Positions 33,876 to 42,238 of a DNA stretch of 64,000 nucleotides are shown piece after piece. The translations under genes were made by a program, and so were the position numbers. The DNA is taken from positions 5,685,501 through 5,749,500 of the forward strand of contig NZ_CP026121.1 of NCBI RefSeq assembly GCF_003330845.1. Direction: 5' to 3'. How positions within the stretch are numbered: the stretch's first letter is position 1; each line of letters starts with the position of its first letter. The notes beneath the pieces are model-generated. The model saw only the letters and a program-made list of their open reading frames with translations. It made no database searches and was not told the DNA's origin. The DNA is from Streptomyces sp. Go-475 (GTDB lineage Bacteria > Actinomycetota > Actinomycetes > Streptomycetales > Streptomycetaceae).

Positions 33876-34195
33876 ACATCGCAGGAACGATCGACCGTCC
33901 CCTCACGCACGACCCCCAGAAGCAGGCCCCGATGAAGCCGTCCACTCACGAGCCCGCAGGCTCCGCGACCCAAGACTTCACCACCACCGGCGCGAAGGAC
34001 TCGCGTCAGAACAGGACCCGAGAGATGCAACTCATCCCAGAAGCCATGGCTCGTGCGCATATGCGCGAGCGACTGCACGAGGCGGAGCGGGAACGCCAGG
34101 CCGTGCGCCTGGTGGCCGCCCGCCGGATGCAGCGCAGGGCGGAGCGCGCCTCCCGGCGTGCCCGCCGGGCGCTCGCCATGGCGGTCATGCAGTAG
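33872..34195 (+). CDS. Small basic protein overlapping the end of wblC
   Basis: Unknown function. 107 residues if it starts at the ATG overlapping the wblC stop (ATGA), 56 residues from the internal ATG at 34025. The second half (M-Q-L-I-P-E-A-M-A-R-A-H, then Arg/Ala-rich helix) resembles short basic helical proteins that are frequent in Streptomyces. The first half is polar and unstructured. Overlap with wblC suggests it is co-expressed under antibiotic stress. The shorter form is quite possible because the conserved-looking part begins there. Confidence 0.55.
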   Translation: MNIAGTIDRPLTHDPQKQAPMKPSTHEPAGSATQDFTTTGAKDSRQNRTREMQLIPEAMARAHMRERLHEAERERQAVRLVAARRMQRRAERASRRARRALAMAVMQ

Positions 34196-34215
34196 CTCAC
34201 CGCACCTGAGGCGGT

Positions 34216-34286
34216 GGCCTCCCGCACCGGGAGGCCGTGCTCTTCCCGCGGGGGCCGGTCCGTGCCGAACGGACCGGCCCCCGCGG
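34216..34286 (+). terminator. Tandem terminator hairpins after the wblC unit
   Basis: First hairpin: a 9-bp stem GGCCTCCCG with loop CAC (34216-34236). Second: a 17-bp perfect GC stem (34246-34262 with 34270-34286) and 7-nt loop. Among the most stable structures in the window. Confidence 0.85.
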
Positions 34287-34396
34287 TGCGTTGTACGCAT
34301 GCCGGTGGGGCTGTGGGCGCGAAGCAGATGCGCGGTGTCGGCGATGCCGGTGCGCGGTGTCTCCGCGGGCGCCGGGCGCGGCGTTATCGTCGCCGG

Positions 34397-34618
34397 GTGA
34401 CGAGTCCTCCCCGAGGCAGTGACGACGGCTCGACGACAGACCCCCCGCGGCGCTTCGTGTGCGCCCGCTGCGGCAGGTCGGCCGACGCGCCGACCGCAGG
34501 GCCGCCCCTCACCTGGACCTGCTCCGTGGAGGACGGCGTCCGCCGCCATTTCTGCGAGATGTGTTCCCGGGAGAACCTCAGGTCGATCGAAGGACGCCTG
34601 GACTCGGACTGGTGGTGA
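34397..34618 (+). CDS. Small zinc-ribbon-like protein (73 aa)
   Basis: No known name. Two C-x-x-C pairs (C-A-R-C near residue 22 and C-E-M-C near 54) plus a single Cys at about 43 suggest a zinc-binding ribbon. The N-terminus is Ser/Asp/Pro-rich. TATCGT at 34385 lies 6 nt before the GTG, so it is probably leaderless, and there is no ribosome binding site. It is convergent with the ABC1 kinase gene. Mycobacteria also have a very small gene near whiB7, but I cannot claim homology. Confidence 0.6.
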   Translation: MTSPPRGSDDGSTTDPPRRFVCARCGRSADAPTAGPPLTWTCSVEDGVRRHFCEMCSRENLRSIEGRLDSDWW

Positions 34619-34654
34619 AGCGCGGGCACCGGACCAGCGGCGTGCCCGCGGGGG

Positions 34655-36025
34655 TCACGCCTCCGCCACCGACGGCGCGCCGTCCAGCGGGTCCTCCGGG
34701 ACGAACCCCGGCAGCCACTCCTCCAACTCCTCGCGCAGCCGCACCGTCGACCCCAGCTGACACAGCACGCCGATCGTGCTGAGGGTCACCCGGTGGATCA
34801 GCAGGTACGCCGGCGGCAGGTTGAGCTGCTTGCCGAGCTGGTAGGCGGGGGAGCGGGGGTCGGCGATACGGGCCGCCTGGCTGCGCATCCAGCCGCGGGT
34901 GAAGGTGAACTCCTCGACCTGGGCCGGTTCGATGATCGGCAGCAGGTAGTCCAGGACCGCCTCCGGATCCAGCTCTATGGTCTCCTTGACGAAGCCCTCC
35001 GCGCACAGCAGCTCGTAGACCGCCTCGGACTCGCCGTCCAGCGTCATGCGCAGCGACTCGCCGATGGTGGCCGGCAGACCGCCCGGGAGACGGTCGACCG
35101 TCCCGAAGTCCAGGACGCCCAGGCGCCAGTCGTCCTCACCCTCCGGGCCGCCGGGGAGGAGCCGGAAGTTGCCCGGGTGCGGATCCGCGTGCAGCAGGCC
35201 GGTGCGGGCGGGGCCGGAGAACAGGAAGCGGGCCAGGAGCTGACCGGCCCGGTCGCGCTGTTCCTGGGTGCCCTCGGAGATGATCTCCGACAGCGGGACG
35301 CCGTCGATCCACTCGGTGACCAGGACCTGCTCGGACTGGTGCACGACCTGCGGCACGACCACGTCCGGGTCGTCCGCGAACTCCTCGGCGTGGGCCTGCT
35401 GGGCCTGGGCCTCCAGGCCGTAGTCCAGCTCCTCCGAGACGCGGTCCCGCAGCTCCGCGATCAGCGGCTTGATGTCCATGCCGGGGATCAGCGGACCGAG
35501 CAGGCGGGAGAAGCGGCTCAGCTGGTTCAGGTCGGACAGCAGGGCCTCGCCGGCGCCCGGGTACTGCACCTTGACCGCCACCTCACGGCCGTCGTGCCAC
35601 ACCCCTCGGTGCACCTGGCCGATCGAGGCCGCCGCGGCGGGCTTGTCCTCGAACTCCAGGAACAACTCGTGCCAGCCCTCGCCGAGCCGCTCCTCCAGCA
35701 CCGCGTGCACCGTGCGGGTCGGCATCGGGGGCGCCGCCTCCTGGAGCTTGGTCAGCGCGGCACGGTAGGGGCCCGCCACCTCCTCGGGCAGCGCCGACTC
35801 GAAGACGGACAGGGCCTGCCCGAACTTCATCGCACCGCCCTTGAGCTCGCCGAGCACCTTGAACAGCTGCTCAGCGGTGCGCTGTTGGAGCTCACGGCCG
35901 ACGAGCTCCGCCGACTCGCCGACGATCCGCTTGCCGAATCCCCAGGTCGCCCGCCCGGCGATGCCGAGCGGGAGCGCGGCGAGCTTGGCGGTCCGGGTGA
36001 CCGCCTTCCGGGGAAGATCAGACAT
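34655..36025 (-). CDS. ABC1/UbiB-family atypical kinase
   Basis: 456 residues. ABC1 hallmarks are present: the K-x-G-Q helix (M-K-F-G-Q), the alanine-rich loop P-A-A-A-A-S-I-G-Q-V-H that replaces the glycine loop, V-A-V-K-V-Q-Y-P, E-L-D-Y, H-A-D-P-H-P-G-N and the metal-binding D-F-G. This is a protein-kinase-like ATPase of the UbiB/AarF group, usually membrane-associated and linked to quinone or lipid metabolism. The exact target is unknown. The ATG at 36025 has GGAGGGC upstream and lies 8 nt inside the preceding ThiF-like gene, so the two are translationally linked. Its mycobacterial counterpart also neighbours whiB7. Confidence 0.9.
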   Translation of the reverse strand: MSDLPRKAVTRTAKLAALPLGIAGRATWGFGKRIVGESAELVGRELQQRTAEQLFKVLGELKGGAMKFGQALSVFESALPEEVAGPYRAALTKLQEAAPPMPTRTVHAVLEERLGEGWHELFLEFEDKPAAAASIGQVHRGVWHDGREVAVKVQYPGAGEALLSDLNQLSRFSRLLGPLIPGMDIKPLIAELRDRVSEELDYGLEAQAQQAHAEEFADDPDVVVPQVVHQSEQVLVTEWIDGVPLSEIISEGTQEQRDRAGQLLARFLFSGPARTGLLHADPHPGNFRLLPGGPEGEDDWRLGVLDFGTVDRLPGGLPATIGESLRMTLDGESEAVYELLCAEGFVKETIELDPEAVLDYLLPIIEPAQVEEFTFTRGWMRSQAARIADPRSPAYQLGKQLNLPPAYLLIHRVTLSTIGVLCQLGSTVRLREELEEWLPGFVPEDPLDGAPSVAEA

Positions 36026-37232
36026 GCGCCCTCCAAGTCCCAGCCGGCCGCTCCGCCTCTGCCTCACGGCACTGCTCCGACGGCCGTTGCACCGCCATTG
36101 TCTCGTGTGACTCCCCGTCCTGAGAGGGGTGCTCCCCTTTTCCTCTCTCCGCCGCGGCGCACGGGCATGCCGGGTGCGGCAGGACCGGCCGCGCGTGCCA
36201 GTGGAGAGCGGCGAGGGAGACCTCCCAGCGTGCGCCGGCGCTCGACGGCACCCGGCCGTCCAGGAAGGCGAGTGCGTGGGCGGCCGCCAGTCCGGCCGTG
36301 GTCGTGGCCAGCGTCAGGTCGCAGGGCCGCACCTGCCGCTGCCGGCTGGAACGCCACTGTGCCACGAGGCGCGGCCAGGCCGGATCCCGGTCGGTGCGGC
36401 TCTCGTGCAGACAGCCCGCGCAGCCCGTCTCCCCGGGCAGGACGAAGGGGCCGACCACGCCGGTTCCCTCCACGACACCGGCGTACAGATGGGGCGTCCC
36501 CGAGGACATCAGGGGCTCGGCGGCGGACAGGTCGGGCGCGTGCACGGCGACATCGTCCCGTGGGGCGATGATCACCAGTGAGAAGCCCGGGTCGCCCTCC
36601 TCCGAGGGCGCCTGGGCCGGTGCGCGGCGCGGTGGCTGGCCCGGGGCGGCCTGGCGCACGGCCCGGCGGGCCGCCTCGTCCCGGCGGTCGCCGACGGCCT
36701 CCGCCGGCAGTCCGCCCGGGGCGACGTCCCACGGCTCCACACGGCCGACGTCCCGCACGTCGACCTCGCCCACACCGGCTCCCGCCAGCAGCGAGGCCAG
36801 GACGGCGCCCACCCGGCCCGCACCCCGCACCTGCACGCGCTGCGAGCGCCGTGCGGCCAGCCGGCCGATCGCGTCGCCGGGTGCCGACGTGGTCAGCGAC
36901 AGGGAGGCCAGGTCGGGGCGCAGCCGGTCCAGGACCTCCTTCTTCCGCCGCAGGGCGTCGGCCGCCGGGCCGCCACCGCGCGCGTCGTCCAGCAGCCCGG
37001 CTTCCGCGAGCCCGCGCACCAGTCGGTCGACATGGCCGTCGGGCAGATCCATGCGGCGGCCCTCCTCGCGGAGCAGCTCCAGCCCCCGTGTGCCGTTCAG
37101 CAGGTCGAGGAAACTGCCCGACGCCAGGTCCATCGGGCCGAGCGTCATCGCATGCGCCGGTGTCATCCCGAACTGGACGGTGTTGAGATCACGCCAGCCG
37201 CGCCTGAGCGCGGGTTTCACCATCGGATGCAT
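36018..37232 (-). CDS. ThiF-family (E1-like) protein of unknown substrate
   Basis: 404 residues. The N-terminal ~110 residues resemble a leader-peptide-binding or winged-helix segment seen in TOMM/ThiF-like proteins. The Rossmann core has G-A-G-R-V-G-A and D-V-R-D near residues 140-165. Zinc-type cysteines C-A-G-C and C-P-C lie late in the chain. The central region where E1 enzymes bind ATP arginines and aspartate is Arg/Pro/Ala-rich and looks degenerate. It may bind a peptide or ubiquitin-like carrier without full E1 activity. No precursor peptide, YcaO or carrier gene is adjacent. The ATG at 37232 follows a G-rich site. Confidence 0.68.
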   Translation of the reverse strand: MHPMVKPALRRGWRDLNTVQFGMTPAHAMTLGPMDLASGSFLDLLNGTRGLELLREEGRRMDLPDGHVDRLVRGLAEAGLLDDARGGGPAADALRRKKEVLDRLRPDLASLSLTTSAPGDAIGRLAARRSQRVQVRGAGRVGAVLASLLAGAGVGEVDVRDVGRVEPWDVAPGGLPAEAVGDRRDEAARRAVRQAAPGQPPRRAPAQAPSEEGDPGFSLVIIAPRDDVAVHAPDLSAAEPLMSSGTPHLYAGVVEGTGVVGPFVLPGETGCAGCLHESRTDRDPAWPRLVAQWRSSRQRQVRPCDLTLATTTAGLAAAHALAFLDGRVPSSAGARWEVSLAALHWHARPVLPHPACPCAAAERGKGEHPSQDGESHETMAVQRPSEQCREAEAERPAGTWRAHV

Positions 37233-37390
37233 GACGGCCCCCCGAATGTCATAGATCGTCCCCGTATGCCGGTCCAGCGTGTGCGCAGGCCGGATCTGCG
37301 GCAGGCACGGCCCCTGGTCCCGGACCGCACCCGCCCGTCGCTTCGCCGACAGCAGCCAGCATGCCGAAACCCGCCACCGGCTGCCGAAAG

Positions 37391-37399
37391 TTGTCCACA
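37391..37399. promoter_or_regulatory. DnaA-box-like nonamer (TTGTCCACA)
   Basis: A high-GC DnaA box inside the 270-nt divergent region between the ThiF-like and metallopeptidase genes. The rest of that region shows only promoter-like sequence. Confidence 0.4.
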
Positions 37400-37502
37400 G
37401 GCACGGGGATTCGTCGTACAAATCCGGCGGCCGGTGGGGGCATCGGCAGGGAACCGTCCCCGGAGTCGGGACTTCCCCGTGTGCAGCCGGTAACGTCGGG
37501 GC

Positions 37503-38111
37503 GTGCCCGCCGACCCACTGCACCGCGCCGGAAAGCCACAGCGCAGCACGACGAGCCAGCCGCCGAGCGGCTCGGGGGCGAGCGCGATCGAGGTCCGCAG
37601 GAGCGCCCGCCGACGCAGGACGGTCTCCGCGTACCGCGAGGGCGATCGCACCGTGGTGCTCATCCCCGCCCGGATGTCCGAGGCGGAGGAGCAGCGCTGG
37701 GTGAACGTCATGCTCGACAAGCTGGCCGCCCAGGAGAGCCGGCGGTCCCTCGGCGACGCCGAGCTGGCGGAGCGGGCCCGGCGGCTCTCGGACCAGTACT
37801 TCGACGGACGGGCCCGGCCCGCTTCGGTGCGCTGGGTGACCAACCAGAACACGCGCTGGGGATCCTGCACCCCGGCCGAGGGCAGCATCCGCCTGTCGCA
37901 CCGTCTGCAGGGCATGCCCGAGTACGTCGTCGACTACGTCCTCTGCCACGAACTCGCGCACCTCCTCGTCCCCGGACACGGGCCCCGCTTCTGGGAGCTG
38001 CTGGCGGCCTACCCGCGTACCGAGCGGGCGCGGGGCTACCTCGAAGGCGTGGTCGCCGCCGAGCGGTTGCCCCATGTGCCCGGCGCGAGGGACGAGACCT
38101 CCGCGGGGTGA
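37503..38111 (+). CDS. YgjP/M48-type zinc metallopeptidase domain protein
   Basis: 202 residues. The C-terminal half has the DUF45/YgjP pattern W-G-S-C-T before the zinc motif C-H-E-L-A-H (HExxH) and the third ligand His in G-H-G-P-x-F-W. The N-terminal 40 residues are basic and disordered. Proteolytic activity is probable but the substrate is unknown; no membrane helix is visible. TAACGT at 37491 lies 6 nt before the GTG at 37503, so translation is probably leaderless. It is divergent from the ThiF-like gene. Confidence 0.82.
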   Translation: MPADPLHRAGKPQRSTTSQPPSGSGASAIEVRRSARRRRTVSAYREGDRTVVLIPARMSEAEEQRWVNVMLDKLAAQESRRSLGDAELAERARRLSDQYFDGRARPASVRWVTNQNTRWGSCTPAEGSIRLSHRLQGMPEYVVDYVLCHELAHLLVPGHGPRFWELLAAYPRTERARGYLEGVVAAERLPHVPGARDETSAG

Positions 38112-38253
38112 GTGACCGCTTTCCGTCGGCGAGCAGCCGATACGGCCGAGCGCGGGTTCTGTACCGGGTCTGTACCGACATCGTCCGGTGTCCGGATTTG
38201 CCGTTAGCCTGGCGCGACGCACTCACGTTCTGGATGGGGGACGGTCGTTACGC

Positions 38254-40080
38254 ATGGCCAGGGAATTCCAACGCGGCCACAAGGCCAGGATCAGTGACCT
38301 CACCGCGGGCACGGATCTGTACGTAGGCGTGCAGATCACCGGCCCCGGCCTGAGTTTCGACATCAGCTGCTTCGGCCTCGACGCCGACGAACGGCTGTCG
38401 GACGAGCGGTACTTCGTCTTCTACAACCAGCCGAAGTCCCCCGAGGAGGCCATTCAGCTCCTCGGTGCCCAGGCCGGCGACACGGAGTCCTTCCGGGTGA
38501 CGCTCGACCGCATCCCGCCGCAGATCCAGAAGCTGTCCTTCACGGCGACGATCGACGGCGCCGGGCAGATGTCGCAGATCGCCCCCGGCTACCTCCGCAT
38601 CGTCGCGGGCGGCGAGGAGGTGGCCCGCTACCCCTTCGACGGCTCGGAGTTCTCCACCGAACGGGCCGTGATGCTGGGCGACTTCTACCTCAAGGACGTC
38701 TGGCGGTTCGCCGCGGTCGGGCAGGGCTTCGACGGGGGTCTCGACGCCCTGCTGAAGAACTTCGGCGGTGAGGTGGCCGAGGAGGAGACGCCCGCGCCCG
38801 CCCCGCAGCAACCGCAGGCCGGCGCCGCCCCGGGCTTCGCCCCGCCCGCCTTCGCCGTCCCCGGCACACCGGACCCGGCCCCGGCTCCCGCCCAGGCTCC
38901 CACCCCGGCAGCGCCTCCGGCCCCGGCCCCCACGCCGGCCCCTCAGCCCGCCGCACAAGGCTTCGCGCCCCCGCCCGGAGCGACTCCGCCCGGAGCGACT
39001 TCGCCCGGCACCCCGCCGCCGGCCCCGGCGCCCGCACCCCAGGTGCACGCCGCCCCGACCATCGTCGCGCCCATGAACACCCCGCCCGGCGGCTCCCCGG
39101 TGCCGCCGCCGGCCCCGGCGCCCGCACCGTACGGCCAGCCCGGCCAGCAGCCGCCGGCGTACGGCCAGGTACCCGGCCAGACGGCCCCGCCGCCTCCCGG
39201 TTACGGTCAGCCTCAGGCACCTCAGGCACCTCAGGCACCTCAGGCACCTCAGGCCCCGGCCCCGCCGCCCGGCTACGGCCAGCCCACCCCGCCTCCGGGC
39301 TACGGCCAGCCCACGCCGCCCCCGGGCCACGGCCAGCAGCCGCCGTTCGGGCAGGCCCCCTACGGAGCCCCGCAGGCTGTCCCACAGCAGGGCGTCCCGC
39401 AGGCCGCCGCTCCCCAGGGCCCGGGCGTGGCCGCCGCGCTCCAGCAGTTCAAGGAGGCCCCCACCGGGCAGCGCTGGACGCAGCAGAACAAGAAGCTCGT
39501 CCGCGTCGACCTCGGCATCGGAGGGCAGCCCGTACTGGCCCGGCAGGGCAGCATGGTGCTCTACCAGGGCAAGGTCGACTTCAGTTACAAGGGCGCGGGC
39601 TTCGCCGGCCGGATCGTGGGCAACGCGACCGGCCAGGAGATGCAGCTGATGCGCTGCACCGGCCAGGGGCAGGTCTTCCTCGCCGAGAACTCGACGATGC
39701 TGCACCCCATCGAGCTCCAGGGCGACGCCGTCTGCGTCTCCGCCGAGAACGTCCTCGCGTTCGACGAGAGCCTCACCTACGAGGTCCGCCGCATCGAGGG
39801 CCACGGCATCCCAGGCGGCGCGCTGTTCACGATGCAGTTCCAGGGCACCGGCACGATCGTCGTGAAGACGCACGGCACGCCCGTGGTGCTGCCCGTCACG
39901 CCCACCACGTTCGCCGACTGCAACGCGGTGGTCGCCTGGTCGGCCGCGGCCCAGGTCGTCGTCTCCAGCCAGGTGCGGATGCGCCGCAACGCCTACCCGG
40001 GCGACACCGGGGAGAGCGTCAACCTCCAGTTCCGGGGAGCGCCCGGCAACTTCATCGTCGTCCAGCCGTACGAGGTCTGA
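38254..40080 (+). CDS. TerD-AIM24 fusion protein with long Pro/Ala/Gln linker
   Basis: 608 residues. The N-terminal TerD domain (1-175) has the Ca-binding-type patterns L-Y-V-G-V, D-A-D-E-R-L-S-D-E-R-Y-F-V-F-Y-N and I-D-G-A-G-Q-M. The linker (about 180-400) is Pro/Ala/Gly/Gln with G-Y-G-Q-P-T-P-P-P repeats. The C-terminal AIM24/TRAP-like beta-helix domain (about 400-608) has Q-F-Q-G-T-G-T-I-V-V. TerD proteins act in calcium-linked stress and tellurite responses; AIM24 is a mitochondrial-biogenesis homologue of unknown bacterial role. The ATG at 38254 is the only start matching the TerD N-terminus. Two AIM24 genes follow in the same operon. Confidence 0.88.
   Translation: MAREFQRGHKARISDLTAGTDLYVGVQITGPGLSFDISCFGLDADERLSDERYFVFYNQPKSPEEAIQLLGAQAGDTESFRVTLDRIPPQIQKLSFTATIDGAGQMSQIAPGYLRIVAGGEEVARYPFDGSEFSTERAVMLGDFYLKDVWRFAAVGQGFDGGLDALLKNFGGEVAEEETPAPAPQQPQAGAAPGFAPPAFAVPGTPDPAPAPAQAPTPAAPPAPAPTPAPQPAAQGFAPPPGATPPGATSPGTPPPAPAPAPQVHAAPTIVAPMNTPPGGSPVPPPAPAPAPYGQPGQQPPAYGQVPGQTAPPPPGYGQPQAPQAPQAPQAPQAPAPPPGYGQPTPPPGYGQPTPPPGHGQQPPFGQAPYGAPQAVPQQGVPQAAAPQGPGVAAALQQFKEAPTGQRWTQQNKKLVRVDLGIGGQPVLARQGSMVLYQGKVDFSYKGAGFAGRIVGNATGQEMQLMRCTGQGQVFLAENSTMLHPIELQGDAVCVSAENVLAFDESLTYEVRRIEGHGIPGGALFTMQFQGTGTIVVKTHGTPVVLPVTPTTFADCNAVVAWSAAAQVVVSSQVRMRRNAYPGDTGESVNLQFRGAPGNFIVVQPYEV
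39211..39255 (+). repeat. 9-bp coding tandem repeat (5 copies) in the TerD-AIM24 linker
   Basis: CCTCAGGCA is repeated four times exactly, then once with a final C, encoding Pro-Gln-Ala triplets. Probable slippage hotspot. Confidence 0.9.
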
Positions 40081-40091
40081 GGGAGCCCGTC

Positions 40092-40772
40092 ATGACACAG
40101 CAACTCGCGGGCCACGCCCCCGCACCCGTCACCGCCCGCATGGAGAACCACGGCAACCACATGCTGAAGGTCGCCATGCAGACCGGAAACGACCTCCTCG
40201 CGCGCGTGGGGTCGATGGTCGCCTACGAAGGGTTCGTCCAGTACGAGCCCAACCCGCCGGCCGTGCGCCAGATCGCCAAGGACTGGATGACCGGCGAGGG
40301 CGCGCCCTTGATGAAGTGTTCCGGCGACGGCCTGCTCTATCTCGCCGACTACGGGGCGAACGTCGTCGTCATCAATCTCAACGGCGACGGAATCTCGGTC
40401 AACGCCACCAACCTGCTCGCCTTCGACGCCCACCTCACCTGGGGGGTGGAGCGGGTCAAGGGCCTGGCCAAGTTCGCCGGGCAGGGCCTGTGGAACACGA
40501 AGATCTCCGGGCAGGGCTGGGTCGCGCTGACCTCCCGGGGCAAGCCGATCGTCGTCGACTGCGGAGGCGGCGAGGACGAGACGTACGTCGACCCCGACGC
40601 GCTCGTCGCCTGGTCCCCGAACCTCAAGGTGAAGGGCAAGCGCAGCTTCCGGGCCCAGTCGCTGATCGGCCGCGGCAGCGGCGAGGCCTACCAGATGGCC
40701 TTCTCCGGTCAGGGCATCGTCGTCGTCCAGCCCAGCGAGGACAGCACCGACCGCCTCCGGGTCCGGGGCTGA
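40092..40772 (+). CDS. AIM24-family protein 1
   Basis: 226 residues consisting of a single AIM24 domain: L-A-R-V-G-S-M-V-A-Y-E-G, then K-I-S-G-Q-G-W-V-A-L, then A-F-S-G-Q-G-I-V-V-V-Q-P. It shares motifs with the C-terminal domain of the upstream fusion but is clearly diverged, so the three are ancient paralogues. It is probably a cytoplasmic multimer, and function is unknown. It starts 11 nt after the fusion gene with GGGAG upstream, and is co-transcribed. Confidence 0.88.
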   Translation: MTQQLAGHAPAPVTARMENHGNHMLKVAMQTGNDLLARVGSMVAYEGFVQYEPNPPAVRQIAKDWMTGEGAPLMKCSGDGLLYLADYGANVVVINLNGDGISVNATNLLAFDAHLTWGVERVKGLAKFAGQGLWNTKISGQGWVALTSRGKPIVVDCGGGEDETYVDPDALVAWSPNLKVKGKRSFRAQSLIGRGSGEAYQMAFSGQGIVVVQPSEDSTDRLRVRG

Positions 40773-40789
40773 GGGGGAGCCAGAAAGCC

Positions 40790-41545
40790 ATGCAGAGCCC
40801 GATTTTCGCCTACAACGAGCAGCAGACCCAGGACCGCTGGAGCCTGCAGAACAAGCAGATGCTGCGCGTCGCCCTGGAGGGCCACGACGACATCCTGGCC
40901 CGCAAGGGCACCATGGTCGCCTACCAGGGCCTCGTCGAGTTCGACGCCGAGTTCCAGAGCAACCAGCAGTCACGCGCGCGTGCGCAGACCGGTGAGGGCC
41001 TCGACCTGATGCGCTGCCACGGGCAGGGCACGGTCTACCTCGCCAACCTCAAGCAGCACGTCCACGTCATGGACGTGGACCAGGACGGTCTCACCGTCGA
41101 CAGCAGCTACGTGCTGGCGATGGACTCGTCCCTGCACCACGAGGTCATCGCCGTGGACAGCCTGTACGGCATCTCCGGCTCCGGGAAGTACCAGCTCAAC
41201 ATCTCCGGCCGGGGCAAGATCGCCCTGATGACCTCGGGCATGCCGCTGCTGCTGCAGGTGACGCCCGACAAGTACGTCAACTGCGACGCCGACGCGATCG
41301 TCGCCTGGTCGACGAGCCTGCGCGTGCAGATGCAGGCCCAGACCCACTCCTCGGGGGTGTGGCGGAGGCGCGGCAACACCGGGGAGGGCTGGGAGCTGAG
41401 CTTCATGGGCAACGGCTTCGCCCTCGTCCAGCCCAGCGAGCTGCTGCCGCCGCAGAACGCCCAGATCGGCTCGGGCCTCGCCGCGCAGTACGGCATGGGG
41501 CAGCAGGGGGCACGAGGGCAGAACCAGGGCAACGTCTGGAGCTGA
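40790..41545 (+). CDS. AIM24-family protein 2
   Basis: 251 residues, third AIM24 domain of the operon: L-A-R-K-G-T-M-V-A-Y-Q-G, then N-I-S-G-R-G-K-I-A-L-M, then F-M-G-N-G-F-A-L-V-Q-P. A Gly/Gln-rich tail (last 30 residues) follows. It starts 17 nt after the second AIM24 gene, with GAGGGGGAG upstream of the ATG. Three different AIM24 domains made from one transcript suggest a hetero-oligomer, possibly recruited through the TerD domain of the first protein; this is inference. Confidence 0.88.
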   Translation: MQSPIFAYNEQQTQDRWSLQNKQMLRVALEGHDDILARKGTMVAYQGLVEFDAEFQSNQQSRARAQTGEGLDLMRCHGQGTVYLANLKQHVHVMDVDQDGLTVDSSYVLAMDSSLHHEVIAVDSLYGISGSGKYQLNISGRGKIALMTSGMPLLLQVTPDKYVNCDADAIVAWSTSLRVQMQAQTHSSGVWRRRGNTGEGWELSFMGNGFALVQPSELLPPQNAQIGSGLAAQYGMGQQGARGQNQGNVWS

Positions 41546-41670
41546 GCGCTCCGCGGGTTCGGCCGATCGGGTGCCAGGGCTATGCGGTCCGGGCCTGGCT
41601 GCGGGCCGTTCGTGGCGCAAGGCCCGGTTATCGCCCCCCTGTGGGGGCGTGACCGACCATGGAACGGATG

Positions 41671-41702
41671 TAAGGGGCGACCACCTGGGCGGTCGCCCCT
41701 TA
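41671..41702. terminator. Bidirectional terminator between AIM24 and Nudix genes
   Basis: A 12-bp perfect stem TAAGGGGCGACC with its complement and an 8-nt loop lies between convergent genes. A or T residues at both ends suit both strands. Confidence 0.85.
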
Positions 41703-41710
41703 CCCGAACC

Positions 41711-42238
41711 TCAAACCGCGAGCCTCGCCCGCGTCGCCTCCAGCAGACGTACGACCGACGTGTCGGCCACGTCCGCCACCTCGTCGTACCCGAACCAGCG
41801 CACGTCGAGCGACTCGTCGCTGATCTCGTGCGCGGCGTCCGGCGGCGCCAGAACGGCGTACTGGACGTCGAAGTGCCAGTGGCACGGCGGCGGGATCGGG
41901 TGCCGGTCCAGGCGCACCGGGCCGCCCGGCAGCAGCGAGAGCCCCGAGACGCCGGACTCCTCCGTCGCCTCCCGCAGGGCCGTCGCCGCGAGCGTGGCGT
42001 CGCCCGGCTCGCAGTGGCCGCCCATCTGGAGCCACATCCGCAGCTTCCGGTGCAGGGTCAGCAGCACCCGGCCGGCCTCGGGGTCGATCACCAGGGCGCT
42101 CGCCGTGAGGTGACCGGCGTGGCACGCCTTCCACAGGCCGTCCGGGTGATGCGCCAGGTGGTCCAGGTAGGCCTGGCGCAGGTCCGCCTGGTCCTCGTAC
42201 TCCTTCAGCACGAGGACCGCGTCGTCGTACAGGCTCAC
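41711..42238 (-). CDS. Nudix hydrolase
   Basis: 175 residues with Nudix box G-G-H-C-E-P-G-D-x-T-L, then A-A-x-R-E-A-x-E-E-S-G. Compared with the consensus G-x5-E-x7-R-E-U-x-E-E-x-G all metal ligands are present. H-x-H-F-D-V-Q-Y follows. The substrate is probably a nucleoside diphosphate derivative; it cannot be specified. The GTG at 42238 overlaps the stop codon of the DUF2342 gene (GTGA), so the two are translationally coupled. This fixes the start. Confidence 0.88.
   Translation of the reverse strand: MSLYDDAVLVLKEYEDQADLRQAYLDHLAHHPDGLWKACHAGHLTASALVIDPEAGRVLLTLHRKLRMWLQMGGHCEPGDATLAATALREATEESGVSGLSLLPGGPVRLDRHPIPPPCHWHFDVQYAVLAPPDAAHEISDESLDVRWFGYDEVADVADTSVVRLLEATRARLAV

Noticed and set aside
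36018..37232. TOMM or lasso-peptide-type biosynthetic cluster around the ThiF-like gene
   Set aside because: No precursor peptide, YcaO, dehydrogenase or exporter is adjacent. The neighbours are a UbiB kinase and a YgjP-type peptidase.
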